Positions 1 to 5,577 of a DNA stretch of 5,577 bases are shown here, in pieces. Position numbers and translations under genes: made by a program. Location of the stretch: NCBI GenBank assembly GCA_927911235.1, contig CAKMOY010000050.1:1-5577 (forward strand), written 5' to 3'. The DNA is from an uncultured Moraxella sp. (GTDB lineage Bacteria > Pseudomonadota > Gammaproteobacteria > Pseudomonadales > Moraxellaceae). The notes beneath the pieces were generated by a model. That model was not told the origin of the DNA and ran no database searches. It saw nothing but the letters and a program-made list of their open reading frames with translations. How positions within the stretch are numbered: position 1 is the first letter of the stretch; each line of letters opens with the position of its first letter.

Positions 1-283
1 TGTTGTGGTAAACAAAGGTAATGACTTGCATTGGTTAATGCGATATTGCGTCTAGTCGTCTTTGTATGGTTCTGATTGATAAGTTGTGCTTAATAGCAAG
101 TTGCTTTTAGGGTTTGTTTGCCATCACTGTATTCTTGCCAAAGTTCTTGGTTGTTTAGGCGTGTTTTAGCAATAAATTGTCGATTACAGTCTTTGCAGTA
201 ATATTGCTGTTTATGGTCTTTTTTACCGTTTTTCTTGGTGTTTTGTAGACCTACAAAACAGGACTATACTTTTTGTTTTTCAT
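1..283 (-). pseudogene. Decayed transposase, N-terminal zinc-ribbon part (IS256-like Zn-binding variant or IS1-like), runs off the left edge
   Basis: Seen: reading leftward from ATG at 283-281 (AGGA-type ribosome site just upstream) gives MKNKKYSPV, then a stop. Allowing one extra T (run at 255-258) and one extra A (run at 241-244), the frame continues as CRSTNTKKNGKKDHK and QQYYCKDCNRQF. This is a CxxC-type zinc ribbon in which the first expected Cys of a CPxC motif is Ser. It continues with TRLNNQELWQEYSDGKQTLKA until another frameshift near 99-102, after which AIKHNLSIRTIQRRLDAISH reads like a helix-turn-helix, then a TAA at 37-35, then PMQVITFVYHN to the edge. Zinc ribbon plus HTH is typical of the N-terminus of IS1-type and of IS256 Zn-binding-variant (IS1249-like) transposases. 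The family choice is tentative because the DDE core is outside the window. At least three frameshifts and one stop make it non-functional. Confidence 0.7.
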
Positions 284-292
284 AAAAATCCT

Positions 293-323
293 ACTCAAAG
301 CTATATGGTATCAGGCTTTGAGT
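293..323. repeat. 9-bp perfect inverted repeat upstream of the transposase start
   Basis: The arms actcaaagc (293-301) and gctttgagt (315-323) are exactly complementary around a 13-nt loop. The hairpin lies between the transposase start at 283 and the small plus-strand frame, and has no T-run, so it is not a classical terminator. It may be a structure near the end of the insertion sequence that blocks outside transcription or translation into the transposase, since the right arm of the transcript ends at the transposase ribosome site. The far end of the element is off the window, so terminal repeats cannot be compared. The stretch 324-381 shows nothing else recognisable. Confidence 0.6.
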
Positions 324-381
324 GGGGTGTCAGCATGAATTTTGTCTATTAGACCATTTTTTGCAAAACAATCATGTAGAA

Positions 382-625
382 ATGTTGATTATCACCTTTA
401 AAATTCCACACGAACAAGTGTTAAAAATCGCCAAACGTTTTGCGAGAATTTGAACAAAAACGAAATTTTCGCACGCTGATTACTTATTTTTATCAACCCA
501 AATACCTAACGGCACTGGATGCCGAAAAACTCAAAACGGCAGGGGTGGATTATTTTGAGAATGCGATTGAATTAGACACCAGCTTACACGCATATATTGA
601 ACGTTTAATCCAATATGTGCGTTAA
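382..625 (+). pseudogene. Small unrecognised protein, reading frame probably split by one extra T
   Basis: Two abutting frames make up this feature. The first starts at ATG 382 (MLIITFKIPHEQVLKIAKRF) and stops at TGA 451-453. The second is open from TTG 440 to TAA 623-625 and encodes 61 residues ending in YIERLIQYVR. Removing one T from the run at 438-441 joins them into about 80 residues, reading through KIAKRLREFEQKRNFRTL, a natural-looking charged helix. Neither ATG 382 nor TTG 440 has a clear Shine-Dalgarno sequence. The first frame is also open further upstream to about 322, so the original protein could begin earlier and have been cut by the neighbouring insertion element. I do not recognise the family; the fragment looks soluble and mostly helical. 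It is followed at once by a strong terminator, which supports it being a real transcribed gene end. It could instead be only the 61-residue frame. Confidence 0.5.
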
Positions 626-641
626 TAACCAATAATACAAC

Positions 642-671
642 GCCTCAAATACGAGCTTTGAGGCATTTTTT
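642..671 (+). terminator. Intrinsic terminator between convergent genes
   Basis: A perfect 8-bp stem, gcctcaaa (642-649) with tttgaggc (657-664), closes a 7-nt loop and is followed by A and six T (666-671). It lies 17 nt after the TAA of the plus-strand small frame. On the minus strand the same hairpin follows the DUF3817 stop (687) and is trailed by a TA-rich ttgtattatt, so it may act in both directions and mark the end of the topA/R-M/DUF3817 unit. Confidence 0.88.
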
Positions 672-686
672 AATATACCTATAGAA

Positions 687-1001
687 TTATTCTTCCGCTT
701 CGTATAAATCATCATCTACCAGTGTTAATTTGTGAATATATCGCTCAAAAACAAAGGGCATAAACGGTAAAATGGACGCAATCAGCCCAAATAAAAATAC
801 TTTTAGCGACCATTTTTGTAATTGGCAAACAATCAGCAAAATTACAATAAAACTGATAAATAGCACGCCGTGAGCCATACCTGCGTAAGGGACGAATTGG
901 GGCATATCAAATTTGTACTTTAACGGCATGGCAACGCCCAATAATAGCAAAAATGATAAGCCTTCTAAAAAGCTAACAATGCGTAAGTGGGTTGGGGTCA
1001 T
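687..1001 (-). CDS. DUF3817 family small integral membrane protein
   Basis: An intact 104-residue protein. It opens with THLRIVSFLEGLSFLLLLGVA and contains MPLKYKF and AGMAHGVLFISF, the conserved signature of the DUF3817 family (LR-V-x-FLEG-x-S, MPLKY, GMAHG). Three hydrophobic segments are visible: residues about 8-26, 40-60 and 68-85. The C-terminus is short, acidic and hydrophilic (VDDDLYEAEE). Proteins of this family are inner-membrane proteins of unknown biochemical role. The start is well supported: AAGGAC (1012-1007) sits five bases before ATG. It begins 14 nt after the methyltransferase stop on the same strand, so it is probably co-transcribed, and it ends at the 642-671 hairpin. It is not a known part of any restriction system and was probably the gene behind topA before the R-M pair arrived (inference). 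Confidence 0.88.
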   Translation of the reverse strand: MTPTHLRIVSFLEGLSFLLLLGVAMPLKYKFDMPQFVPYAGMAHGVLFISFIVILLIVCQLQKWSLKVFLFGLIASILPFMPFVFERYIHKLTLVDDDLYEAEE

Positions 1002-1006
1002 TTTTT

Positions 1007-1012
1007 GTCCTT
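1007..1012 (-). promoter_or_regulatory. Ribosome binding site of the DUF3817 gene
   Basis: AAGGAC on the minus strand, five A before the ATG at 1001-999. It lies entirely in the short gap after the methyltransferase stop (1018-1016), so this gene can be translated independently of the broken methyltransferase. Confidence 0.7.
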
Positions 1013-1015
1013 ATT

Positions 1016-2009
1016 TTAATTAATTTTTTGATAAATACTGTCAGCAACTATTTTTGCTAATCCCACAGGCACAGCATTGCCAATCATTTTATAACCGTCA
1101 TTCACTGATGTATAAACAAATTCAAAATCATCTGGAAAGCCTTGGATTCTTGCACATTCACGCACCGATAATCTGCGGTATAAATCGGCTTTTATGGGAT
1201 TAAATTCAAATACATTTTCGGCAATTTTTGCTCATTTTTGGGGCTTGTGGGTGCTGTGGGGCTTGCCGTCCACTCGCTTGAATGGTAAAAGACGGCTCTT
1301 GCCATGTTCGCACACGATTTCGGCTCATATAAATGGGCGAATAACTACCGACAAAATATTCATGATTTTTTACTAAACATTTGTTACCATTGGTTTTATT
1401 ATTGTCTAATGCAGGAATGACGGTATCTTTTAAATCAAAAATCACATCTTGCAAATGGATTTTTTTATCATCATCAATGGGCTTTGGAAAGTCAAATTCG
1501 CTAATATTTAAGTCATGACGAAAGCCAACATAAAACACTCGTTTGCGATTTTGAGCCACGCCATAATCATAAGCATCAAGCAGTTCAATAAAGACGTGAT
1601 ACCCTGCATCTTCAAACATTTCAATGATGTTTTGTACTGCAGTACTATGACGTTTGGCAAGCATACCTGACACATTTTCAGCAACAAAAAATTTAGGTTG
1701 CTTAGCTTTTAAAATGCGAATATAGTCAAAAAACAACTGCCCACGTTCATCATCAATGCCACGCAATGCCCCTGCTTCGCTCCAACTTTGACACGGTGGC
1801 CCACCAATAATACCATCACATTCGGGAAAATCGCTGTCGCTAAATTGACGAATATCGCCTTTTAATAAAGGGTTATCATGATTTTTTTCATAAGTCGCCC
1901 AAATACTTTTGTCGTATTCATTCGCCATGACAATATCAAACCCTGCTTGACGAAAGCCTAAATCCATGCCCCCTGCCCCTGCAAATAGGCTAATAATTTT
2001 TGGTTTCAT
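1016..2009 (-). pseudogene. HaeIII/NgoPII-like DNA cytosine-5 methyltransferase (GGCC), frameshifted near its C-terminus
   Basis: Known role of the family: methylation of the inner cytosine of GGCC, protecting host DNA from the partner endonuclease. Seen from ATG 2009: motif [15 protein letters not shown] (residues 6-19), motif [10 protein letters not shown] with catalytic Cys73, motif VI ENV (111-113), motif [15 protein letters not shown] (153-163), then the target-recognition region including TNGNK and [15 protein letters not shown]. The recognition region closely follows M.HaeIII as I remember it. After residue about 262 the frame ends at TGA 1208-1206. Skipping one base in the AAAAATT run (1223-1229) restores AENVFEFNP, then motif [22 protein letters not shown] and motif [15 protein letters not shown], ending at TAA 1018-1016. 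The restored length is about 330 residues, as in M.HaeIII. As read, the 267-residue product lacks motifs IX and X and should be inactive. The start overlaps the endonuclease stop (ATGA), with GGAG seven bases upstream (2020-2017). Confidence 0.93.
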
Positions 2010-2859
2010 GCACTTTCTCCAACAAAAAATTGGATAAGTTTTGCTGATTTTAATTGAGCAGGATTATTAGGATTTTTAATATTAATATCAATTAATTGTG
2101 CATTTGGTGTATGTTCAATCAGCGAAATTAATTCTTGACGATTAATTAAAGCTTGCCATTTTTCATCATTAATAATCGCCATAAAATTAAAGGCATGGTC
2201 AAAATTGCGTTCATACACATAACTAAAAACTTTAAACGGATTTTCAATGTGCCACATTCCACGCACACGCAAATTGGTAATTCCAAGTGGGTCAATGCGT
2301 TTAATTTTTCCAAGCTCTTTGGTTGGGGTAAATTCCACGCCTTCAATGGTTTCTACGCCTGTTTTAATACGCTGTTTAATTGTTTCATAAACGCTTTCAT
2401 CGGCCGCATAATCCACACCATACACCAATGCTAAGGCTTGTAAGTTTTCACCATTCACAATACCAAACACATAAAGCATATCTTTTTGTTGCCAATTTTC
2501 AGCCGTTTTGCAAGTGGCGGTTATCATTGGGCTATCAGCGGTTAAAATGGCTTTCGGATAACTAGAATTTAAAGCTAAATCAGAATTTTTACTTTCAATT
2601 TTTTTAACTTCTATCGCATCGCCACCTTTTAACATCATATCAGGCGGATTACTGGTATTGCCAAGATAAGAAAAATGTTCTCTAATTGCTAGATTCTTTG
2701 GTTTTCATCTAAATTAAAACCATTAATAAATAAATCTTGCACATAACGCTCAAGGGCATCACCAACATTATTAATGCGGTTTCGTCCTAGATAAGTCGCT
2801 TGTAAGTTAATGATTGGATTATTAATCAAGCAACAAATGGCATTGATAATATTACTCAC
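2006..2859 (-). pseudogene. NgoPII-family type II restriction endonuclease (GGCC), frameshifted near its N-terminus
   Basis: Known role of the family: cleavage at GGCC. Seen: from GTG 2859 the frame reads [20 protein letters not shown], then VGDALERYVQDLF and GFNLDENQRI, and stops at TAG 2691-2689 after 56 residues. In the -1 frame the match resumes as AIREHFSYLGNTSNPPD and MMLKGGDAIEVKKIESKNSD, and runs to TGA at 2006. One missing base near 2689-2695 (for example ATC-TTA-GCA) restores about 284 residues, close to R.NgoPII. NPPD and EVK form the PD...ExK nuclease site, D74, E84 and K86 in the restored numbering. RVRGMWHIENP, FNFMAIINDEKW and [10 protein letters not shown] are further family blocks. 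The largest intact frame (210 residues from ATG 2638) lacks the catalytic Asp, so activity is unlikely as read. The GTG is inside the topA end, with AGGGG (2873-2869) nine bases upstream. Confidence 0.92.
2017..2020 (-). promoter_or_regulatory. Ribosome binding site of the methyltransferase
   Basis: GGAG seven bases before ATG 2009 and inside the last codons of the endonuclease. With the 4-bp stop/start overlap this points to coupled translation. If the upstream frame is broken early, re-entry here would depend on this site alone. Confidence 0.6.
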
Positions 2860-5416
2860 TCACCCACGCCCCTTTTCGCCACACCAACGCAAACTTAGTC
2901 GCCTTGCCGTCTTTTTCCGAGCCGATATACTGCTCCGCCCCTTTTCTGCTCCAGCGAACAATGGTCGGATTGCCGTCATTATCAGTGTCGGGTGCGTCTA
3001 GCAAATAGTGGAATTTTTCTTCTAATTGCGATTTAATTGGGCGTAATTCACTTAACTTTGGCGGACGAGTTTCACGCACTTTGGGGAATTTGCTTGCCGC
3101 CAAAAATAGCCCTGCCGCCCCCTCACGCAGGACATAATGGTCGTCAAATTTTTGCGAGCGTAACTCTGGCATTGGTATTGCCGTCATTCGTGGCGGTGCA
3201 GCCTCGCCATTTTTTAGCACTTTTCGGGTATTGTCGCATTTTTGGCAAGCAAAATACGCTCCAAATCGCCCTGTTTTTAGCTCCATTTGCCCATCGCATT
3301 TGTCGCAGTCAATGGTCGGTGCATCCGAGCCTTGCCTGGTTTCAAACACGCCTTTTTCTAGCAAATAGCCATCGCAGTCGGGGTTATTACCACAAATGTG
3401 CAATTTTAAACCACCGTCCACGATATAGCCGTCCATTGCTGTGTTGCATTTTGGACAGCGTTTTTTCTCAAGCAAGGCTTGCACTTCGTCCGTGTCGTCA
3501 TCTGCGGTTTGACTGGCAAAAGCCTCCACCGCCATAAGGTTTTTTGTGCCTTTACAGCGTTCTTTTGGGGGCAAATTGTAGCCTGTACAGCCCAAAAACA
3601 CACCTGTTGAGCCTGTACGAATTTGCATCGGACGACTACACAAATCGCAATGTACGTCTGGCACGTCCGTTGGGTCGTTGGGTTTCATGCCGTCTTTTTC
3701 TTTAGCATGATTTAATTTTGTTTTAAAATCACCGTAAAAATCGTTTAGCACAGTTTTCCAATTTTGCTCGCCTGTCGCCACTTCATCAAGCCTGCCTTCA
3801 AGCCCTGCGGTAAAGGCATAATCCATCAAATTTGGAAAACTGCCGATTAAACGGTCGGTAACAATATCGCCCATTTTTTCGGCAAATAGGCGTTTGTTTT
3901 CCACCTTGACATAACCACGCTCTTGAATGGTAGAAATGATACTGGCATAAGTAGAAGGTCGCCCAATGCCTTGTTTTTCAAGCTCTTTGACAAGGCTTGC
4001 TTCGGTGTAGCGAGCAGGTGGTTTGGTAAAATGTTGGCTTGGGTCAATGGCGTTTACCACCAATTTTTCGCCAATTTGCACATTTGGCAACAAAATTTCA
4101 TCATTTTTGGCAGGTGGTTGCATTCTAGTATAGCCGTCAAAAGTCATGGTACGCCCTTTGGCTTTTAGCTCCACGCCCCCTGCGTTTACCGTCAAAGTCA
4201 TGGACAAATATTGGGCAGGTAGCATTTGACACGCCACAAACTGTCGCCAAATCAGCTCATACAGTCGCTGTGCATCTCGCTCCACGTCTTTTAGGGCGGT
4301 GGGCTTAATATTTACGTCCGATGGGCGAATGGCTTCGTGAGCCTCTTGGGCGTTTTGTTTGTTGCCATAGACGTTGGCGGATTTTGGCAAATAATTTTGT
4401 CCAAAATTTTGTCCAATATAATCACGCACGTTGTCAATGGCATCTTTTGACAAAAACGTGCTGTCGGTACGCATATAAGTGATGTAGCCTGCCTCGTACA
4501 AACGCTGGGCAAGCATCATGGTTTTTTTGACGGCAAAGCCCAAACGAGTGCTTGCCGACTGTTGCAAGGTGGACGTGATAAACGGAGCGGACGGCTTGGA
4601 TTGCGTGGGTTTTTCTTCACGGTCAGAGACGATAAAATCCGATTTTTGTAAAATTGCTACAACTTTTTGTGTGTCGCTCTCATTTTTTAGGGCAAGCGTT
4701 TTGCCGTTTTGTTTTACCGCTTCTAACCAAATATTTTCATCTTCATTTTGGCGGTGGGTGTCAGCGTGAATTTCCCAATATTCTTGCGGAATAAAGGCAC
4801 GAATTTCATGCTCACGCTCCACCACAAGGCGAGTGGCAACCGACTGCACACGCCCTGCCGACAAGCCACGAGCAACCTTTGCCCAAAGCAAGGGCGACAC
4901 CATAAAGCCAACCACACGGTCAAGAAAACGGCGTGCTTGCTGGGCGTTCACCCTGTCCATATTAAGTTTGGTAGGGTGGTTAAAAGCGTCCGTGATGGCG
5001 GATTTGGTAATTTCATTAAACACCACACGGCTGTATTTGCTGTCATCACCGCCGATGACTTCTTTTAAATGCCACGCAATCGCCTCTCCCTCTCTGTCCA
5101 AGTCCGTTGCTAGATAAATGGCGGACGCATCTTTGGCAAGCGATTTTAATTCGCTGATGACCTTGGTTTTGTTGGGCAAAATCTCATAAGTGGCTTGCCA
5201 GTCGTGTTCTGGGTCAATGCCCATTCTACGCACCAACGCTTGTTGGGCTTTTTCTTCACGAGAGAGTTTCACGCCGTCATCTTTGGCAGATTTTTTATCG
5301 CCACTGCCAGAGACAGGTAAATCACGAATATGACCCACGCTTGAGCGGACGATGTAATCACTACCTAAATATTTGTTGATGGTTTTGGCTTTGGCAGGGG
5401 ATTCCACGATGACCAA
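2852..5416 (-). CDS. topA: DNA topoisomerase I (type IA, omega protein)
   Basis: Relaxes negatively supercoiled DNA by cutting and passing single strands through a 5'-phosphotyrosine link; cytoplasmic, normally essential or nearly so. Numbering is from TTG 5416 (854 residues). The Toprim domain has [15 protein letters not shown] with the catalytic Glu5, and [10 protein letters not shown] with D105, D107 and E109. The topoisomerase core includes GLSAGRVQS and the active-site Tyr314 in [25 protein letters not shown] lies near 480-494. Three C-terminal zinc ribbons follow (Cys590/593/610/621, 654/657/675/681 and 704/707/724/727), then a C-terminal DNA-binding tail ending WRKGAWVSE. The length fits the proteobacterial family. 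TTG 5416 has AAGGA six bases upstream, but homology continues in-frame as KGKA before it, so an upstream ATG (5504) is likely ancestral. No terminator follows; the next gene overlaps its stop. Confidence 0.97.
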   Translation of the reverse strand: MVIVESPAKAKTINKYLGSDYIVRSSVGHIRDLPVSGSGDKKSAKDDGVKLSREEKAQQALVRRMGIDPEHDWQATYEILPNKTKVISELKSLAKDASAIYLATDLDREGEAIAWHLKEVIGGDDSKYSRVVFNEITKSAITDAFNHPTKLNMDRVNAQQARRFLDRVVGFMVSPLLWAKVARGLSAGRVQSVATRLVVEREHEIRAFIPQEYWEIHADTHRQNEDENIWLEAVKQNGKTLALKNESDTQKVVAILQKSDFIVSDREEKPTQSKPSAPFITSTLQQSASTRLGFAVKKTMMLAQRLYEAGYITYMRTDSTFLSKDAIDNVRDYIGQNFGQNYLPKSANVYGNKQNAQEAHEAIRPSDVNIKPTALKDVERDAQRLYELIWRQFVACQMLPAQYLSMTLTVNAGGVELKAKGRTMTFDGYTRMQPPAKNDEILLPNVQIGEKLVVNAIDPSQHFTKPPARYTEASLVKELEKQGIGRPSTYASIISTIQERGYVKVENKRLFAEKMGDIVTDRLIGSFPNLMDYAFTAGLEGRLDEVATGEQNWKTVLNDFYGDFKTKLNHAKEKDGMKPNDPTDVPDVHCDLCSRPMQIRTGSTGVFLGCTGYNLPPKERCKGTKNLMAVEAFASQTADDDTDEVQALLEKKRCPKCNTAMDGYIVDGGLKLHICGNNPDCDGYLLEKGVFETRQGSDAPTIDCDKCDGQMELKTGRFGAYFACQKCDNTRKVLKNGEAAPPRMTAIPMPELRSQKFDDHYVLREGAAGLFLAASKFPKVRETRPPKLSELRPIKSQLEEKFHYLLDAPDTDNDGNPTIVRWSRKGAEQYIGSEKDGKATKFALVWRKGAWVSE
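2869..2873 (-). promoter_or_regulatory. Ribosome binding site of the endonuclease inside the topA 3' end
   Basis: AGGGG nine bases before the GTG at 2859-2857. It lies within the topA codons for Lys-Gly, so the endonuclease start signal is built into topA and translation of the two genes is probably coupled. It supports GTG 2859 over the internal ATG 2638 as the native start. Confidence 0.5.
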
Positions 5417-5504
5417 GGCTTTTCCTTTACCTGTTGCTTTTGTAGTTTTTGTTGTAGTGGTTTTGGCTTTTGTGGTGGTTTTTTTTGGTTACGGTTTTTG
5501 TCAT
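5417..5504 (-). other. Thr/Lys-rich N-terminal extension of TopA, out of frame through an A8 tract
   Basis: ATG 5504 starts MTKTVTKK and meets eight A (minus strand, 5486-5479). If the run were seven A, the frame would continue [21 protein letters not shown] directly into LVIVESPAK of TopA, adding 29 residues (883 in total). With eight A the ATG frame ends shortly after at a TAA, and the topA frame has an in-frame TAA just upstream of the tract. Full-length TopA then needs either the TTG at 5416 or slippage on the A-run. The ATG has no clear Shine-Dalgarno sequence. The low-complexity Thr/Lys composition makes this a probable disordered basic tail. The rest of the window upstream (5505-5577) is T/A-rich, and I see no convincing promoter in it. 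Confidence 0.7.
5423..5427 (-). promoter_or_regulatory. Possible ribosome binding site for a TTG start of topA
   Basis: AAGGA on the minus strand, six bases before TTG 5416-5414. The spacing is good for internal initiation, which would give a TopA beginning MVIVESPAK, close to the start seen in many TopA proteins. The match may be chance, since these bases also encode Lys-Gly in the extension frame. Confidence 0.4.
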
Positions 5505-5577
5505 TGTCGTGGTTCACATTGTCAAATAAAGTTGAATAAAAAGGGTAAAAAATGCTCATAACTGCGATATTTTGCTA

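Noticed and set aside
1218..1245. Programmed frameshift in the methyltransferase
   Set aside because: No known +1 signal is visible, and HaeIII-type methyltransferases are normally encoded in one frame. A mutation or read error is simpler.
1194..1376. 60-codon plus-strand frame inside the methyltransferase
   Set aside because: Antisense shadow of the conserved methyltransferase coding region, with no features of its own.
2006..2638. Treating the 210-residue frame as a complete endonuclease starting at ATG 2638
   Set aside because: It omits the NPPD half of the catalytic site and about 74 conserved residues. The homologous head is clearly present upstream to GTG 2859.
3037..3537. 166-codon plus-strand open frame
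   Set aside because: It lies wholly inside topA on the opposite strand, has no recognisable domain, and is explained as a shadow of the zinc-ribbon coding sequence.
5497..5525. TTGACA-like -35 box upstream of topA (5525-5520, minus strand)
   Set aside because: No -10-like hexamer lies at 16-18 bp spacing, and it would sit almost on the ATG. Not reported as a promoter.
5365..5559. 64-codon minus-strand frame covering the topA start
   Set aside because: Its Lys/Pro/Gln-rich sequence is the Thr/Lys tail of TopA read in the wrong frame. It has no ribosome site and no homology.
1..5577. CRISPR array, tRNA, rRNA, riboswitch or R-M controller protein gene
   Set aside because: No regularly spaced repeats, no tRNA-like cloverleaf, no rRNA sequence, and no small helix-turn-helix gene near the R-M pair were seen.

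Overview
The window looks like a chromosomal segment of a Moraxella-type gammaproteobacterium (Moraxellaceae). The basis is the character of the TopA protein, the moderate-to-low GC with AT-rich accessory DNA, and the complete absence of the tetranucleotide GATC by eye. The last point would fit a lineage carrying a GATC restriction system such as MboI of Moraxella bovis. The species assignment is inference.

Layout, left to right. (1) Bases 1-283, minus strand: the 5' part of a decayed transposase with an N-terminal zinc ribbon, running off the left edge, with at least three frameshifts and one stop. A 9-bp inverted repeat (293-323) lies just upstream of its start. (2) 382-625, plus strand: a small unrecognised reading frame that appears split by one extra T, followed by a strong intrinsic terminator (642-671) that separates it from the convergent minus-strand block. 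(3) 687-1001, minus: an intact small membrane protein of the DUF3817 family. (4) 1016-2009 and 2006-2859, minus: a type II restriction-modification pair. A HaeIII-like GGCC cytosine-5 methyltransferase follows an NgoPII-family GGCC endonuclease. Each is interrupted by one single-base frameshift in this sequence. (5) 2852-5416, minus: topA, DNA topoisomerase I, with a Thr/Lys-rich N-terminal extension (5417-5504) that is out of frame because of an A8 tract.

The minus strand reads as one unit: topA, then the endonuclease (GTG start overlapping the topA stop by 8 bp), then the methyltransferase (4-bp ATGA overlap), then the DUF3817 gene (14-nt gap), ending at the 642-671 hairpin. No terminator or obvious promoter separates these genes, so the restriction system looks grafted onto topA transcription and translation. 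The restriction genes are visibly more AT-rich than topA, which suggests horizontal acquisition.

The main unusual points are that both halves of the GGCC system are broken by one-base indels, that several reading frames in the window are broken by single bases mostly at short homopolymers, that topA has an A8 tract right behind its first ATG, and that GATC is absent. I see no previously undescribed multi-gene system here. The system present is a recognisable but apparently disabled HaeIII/NgoPII-type R-M pair.
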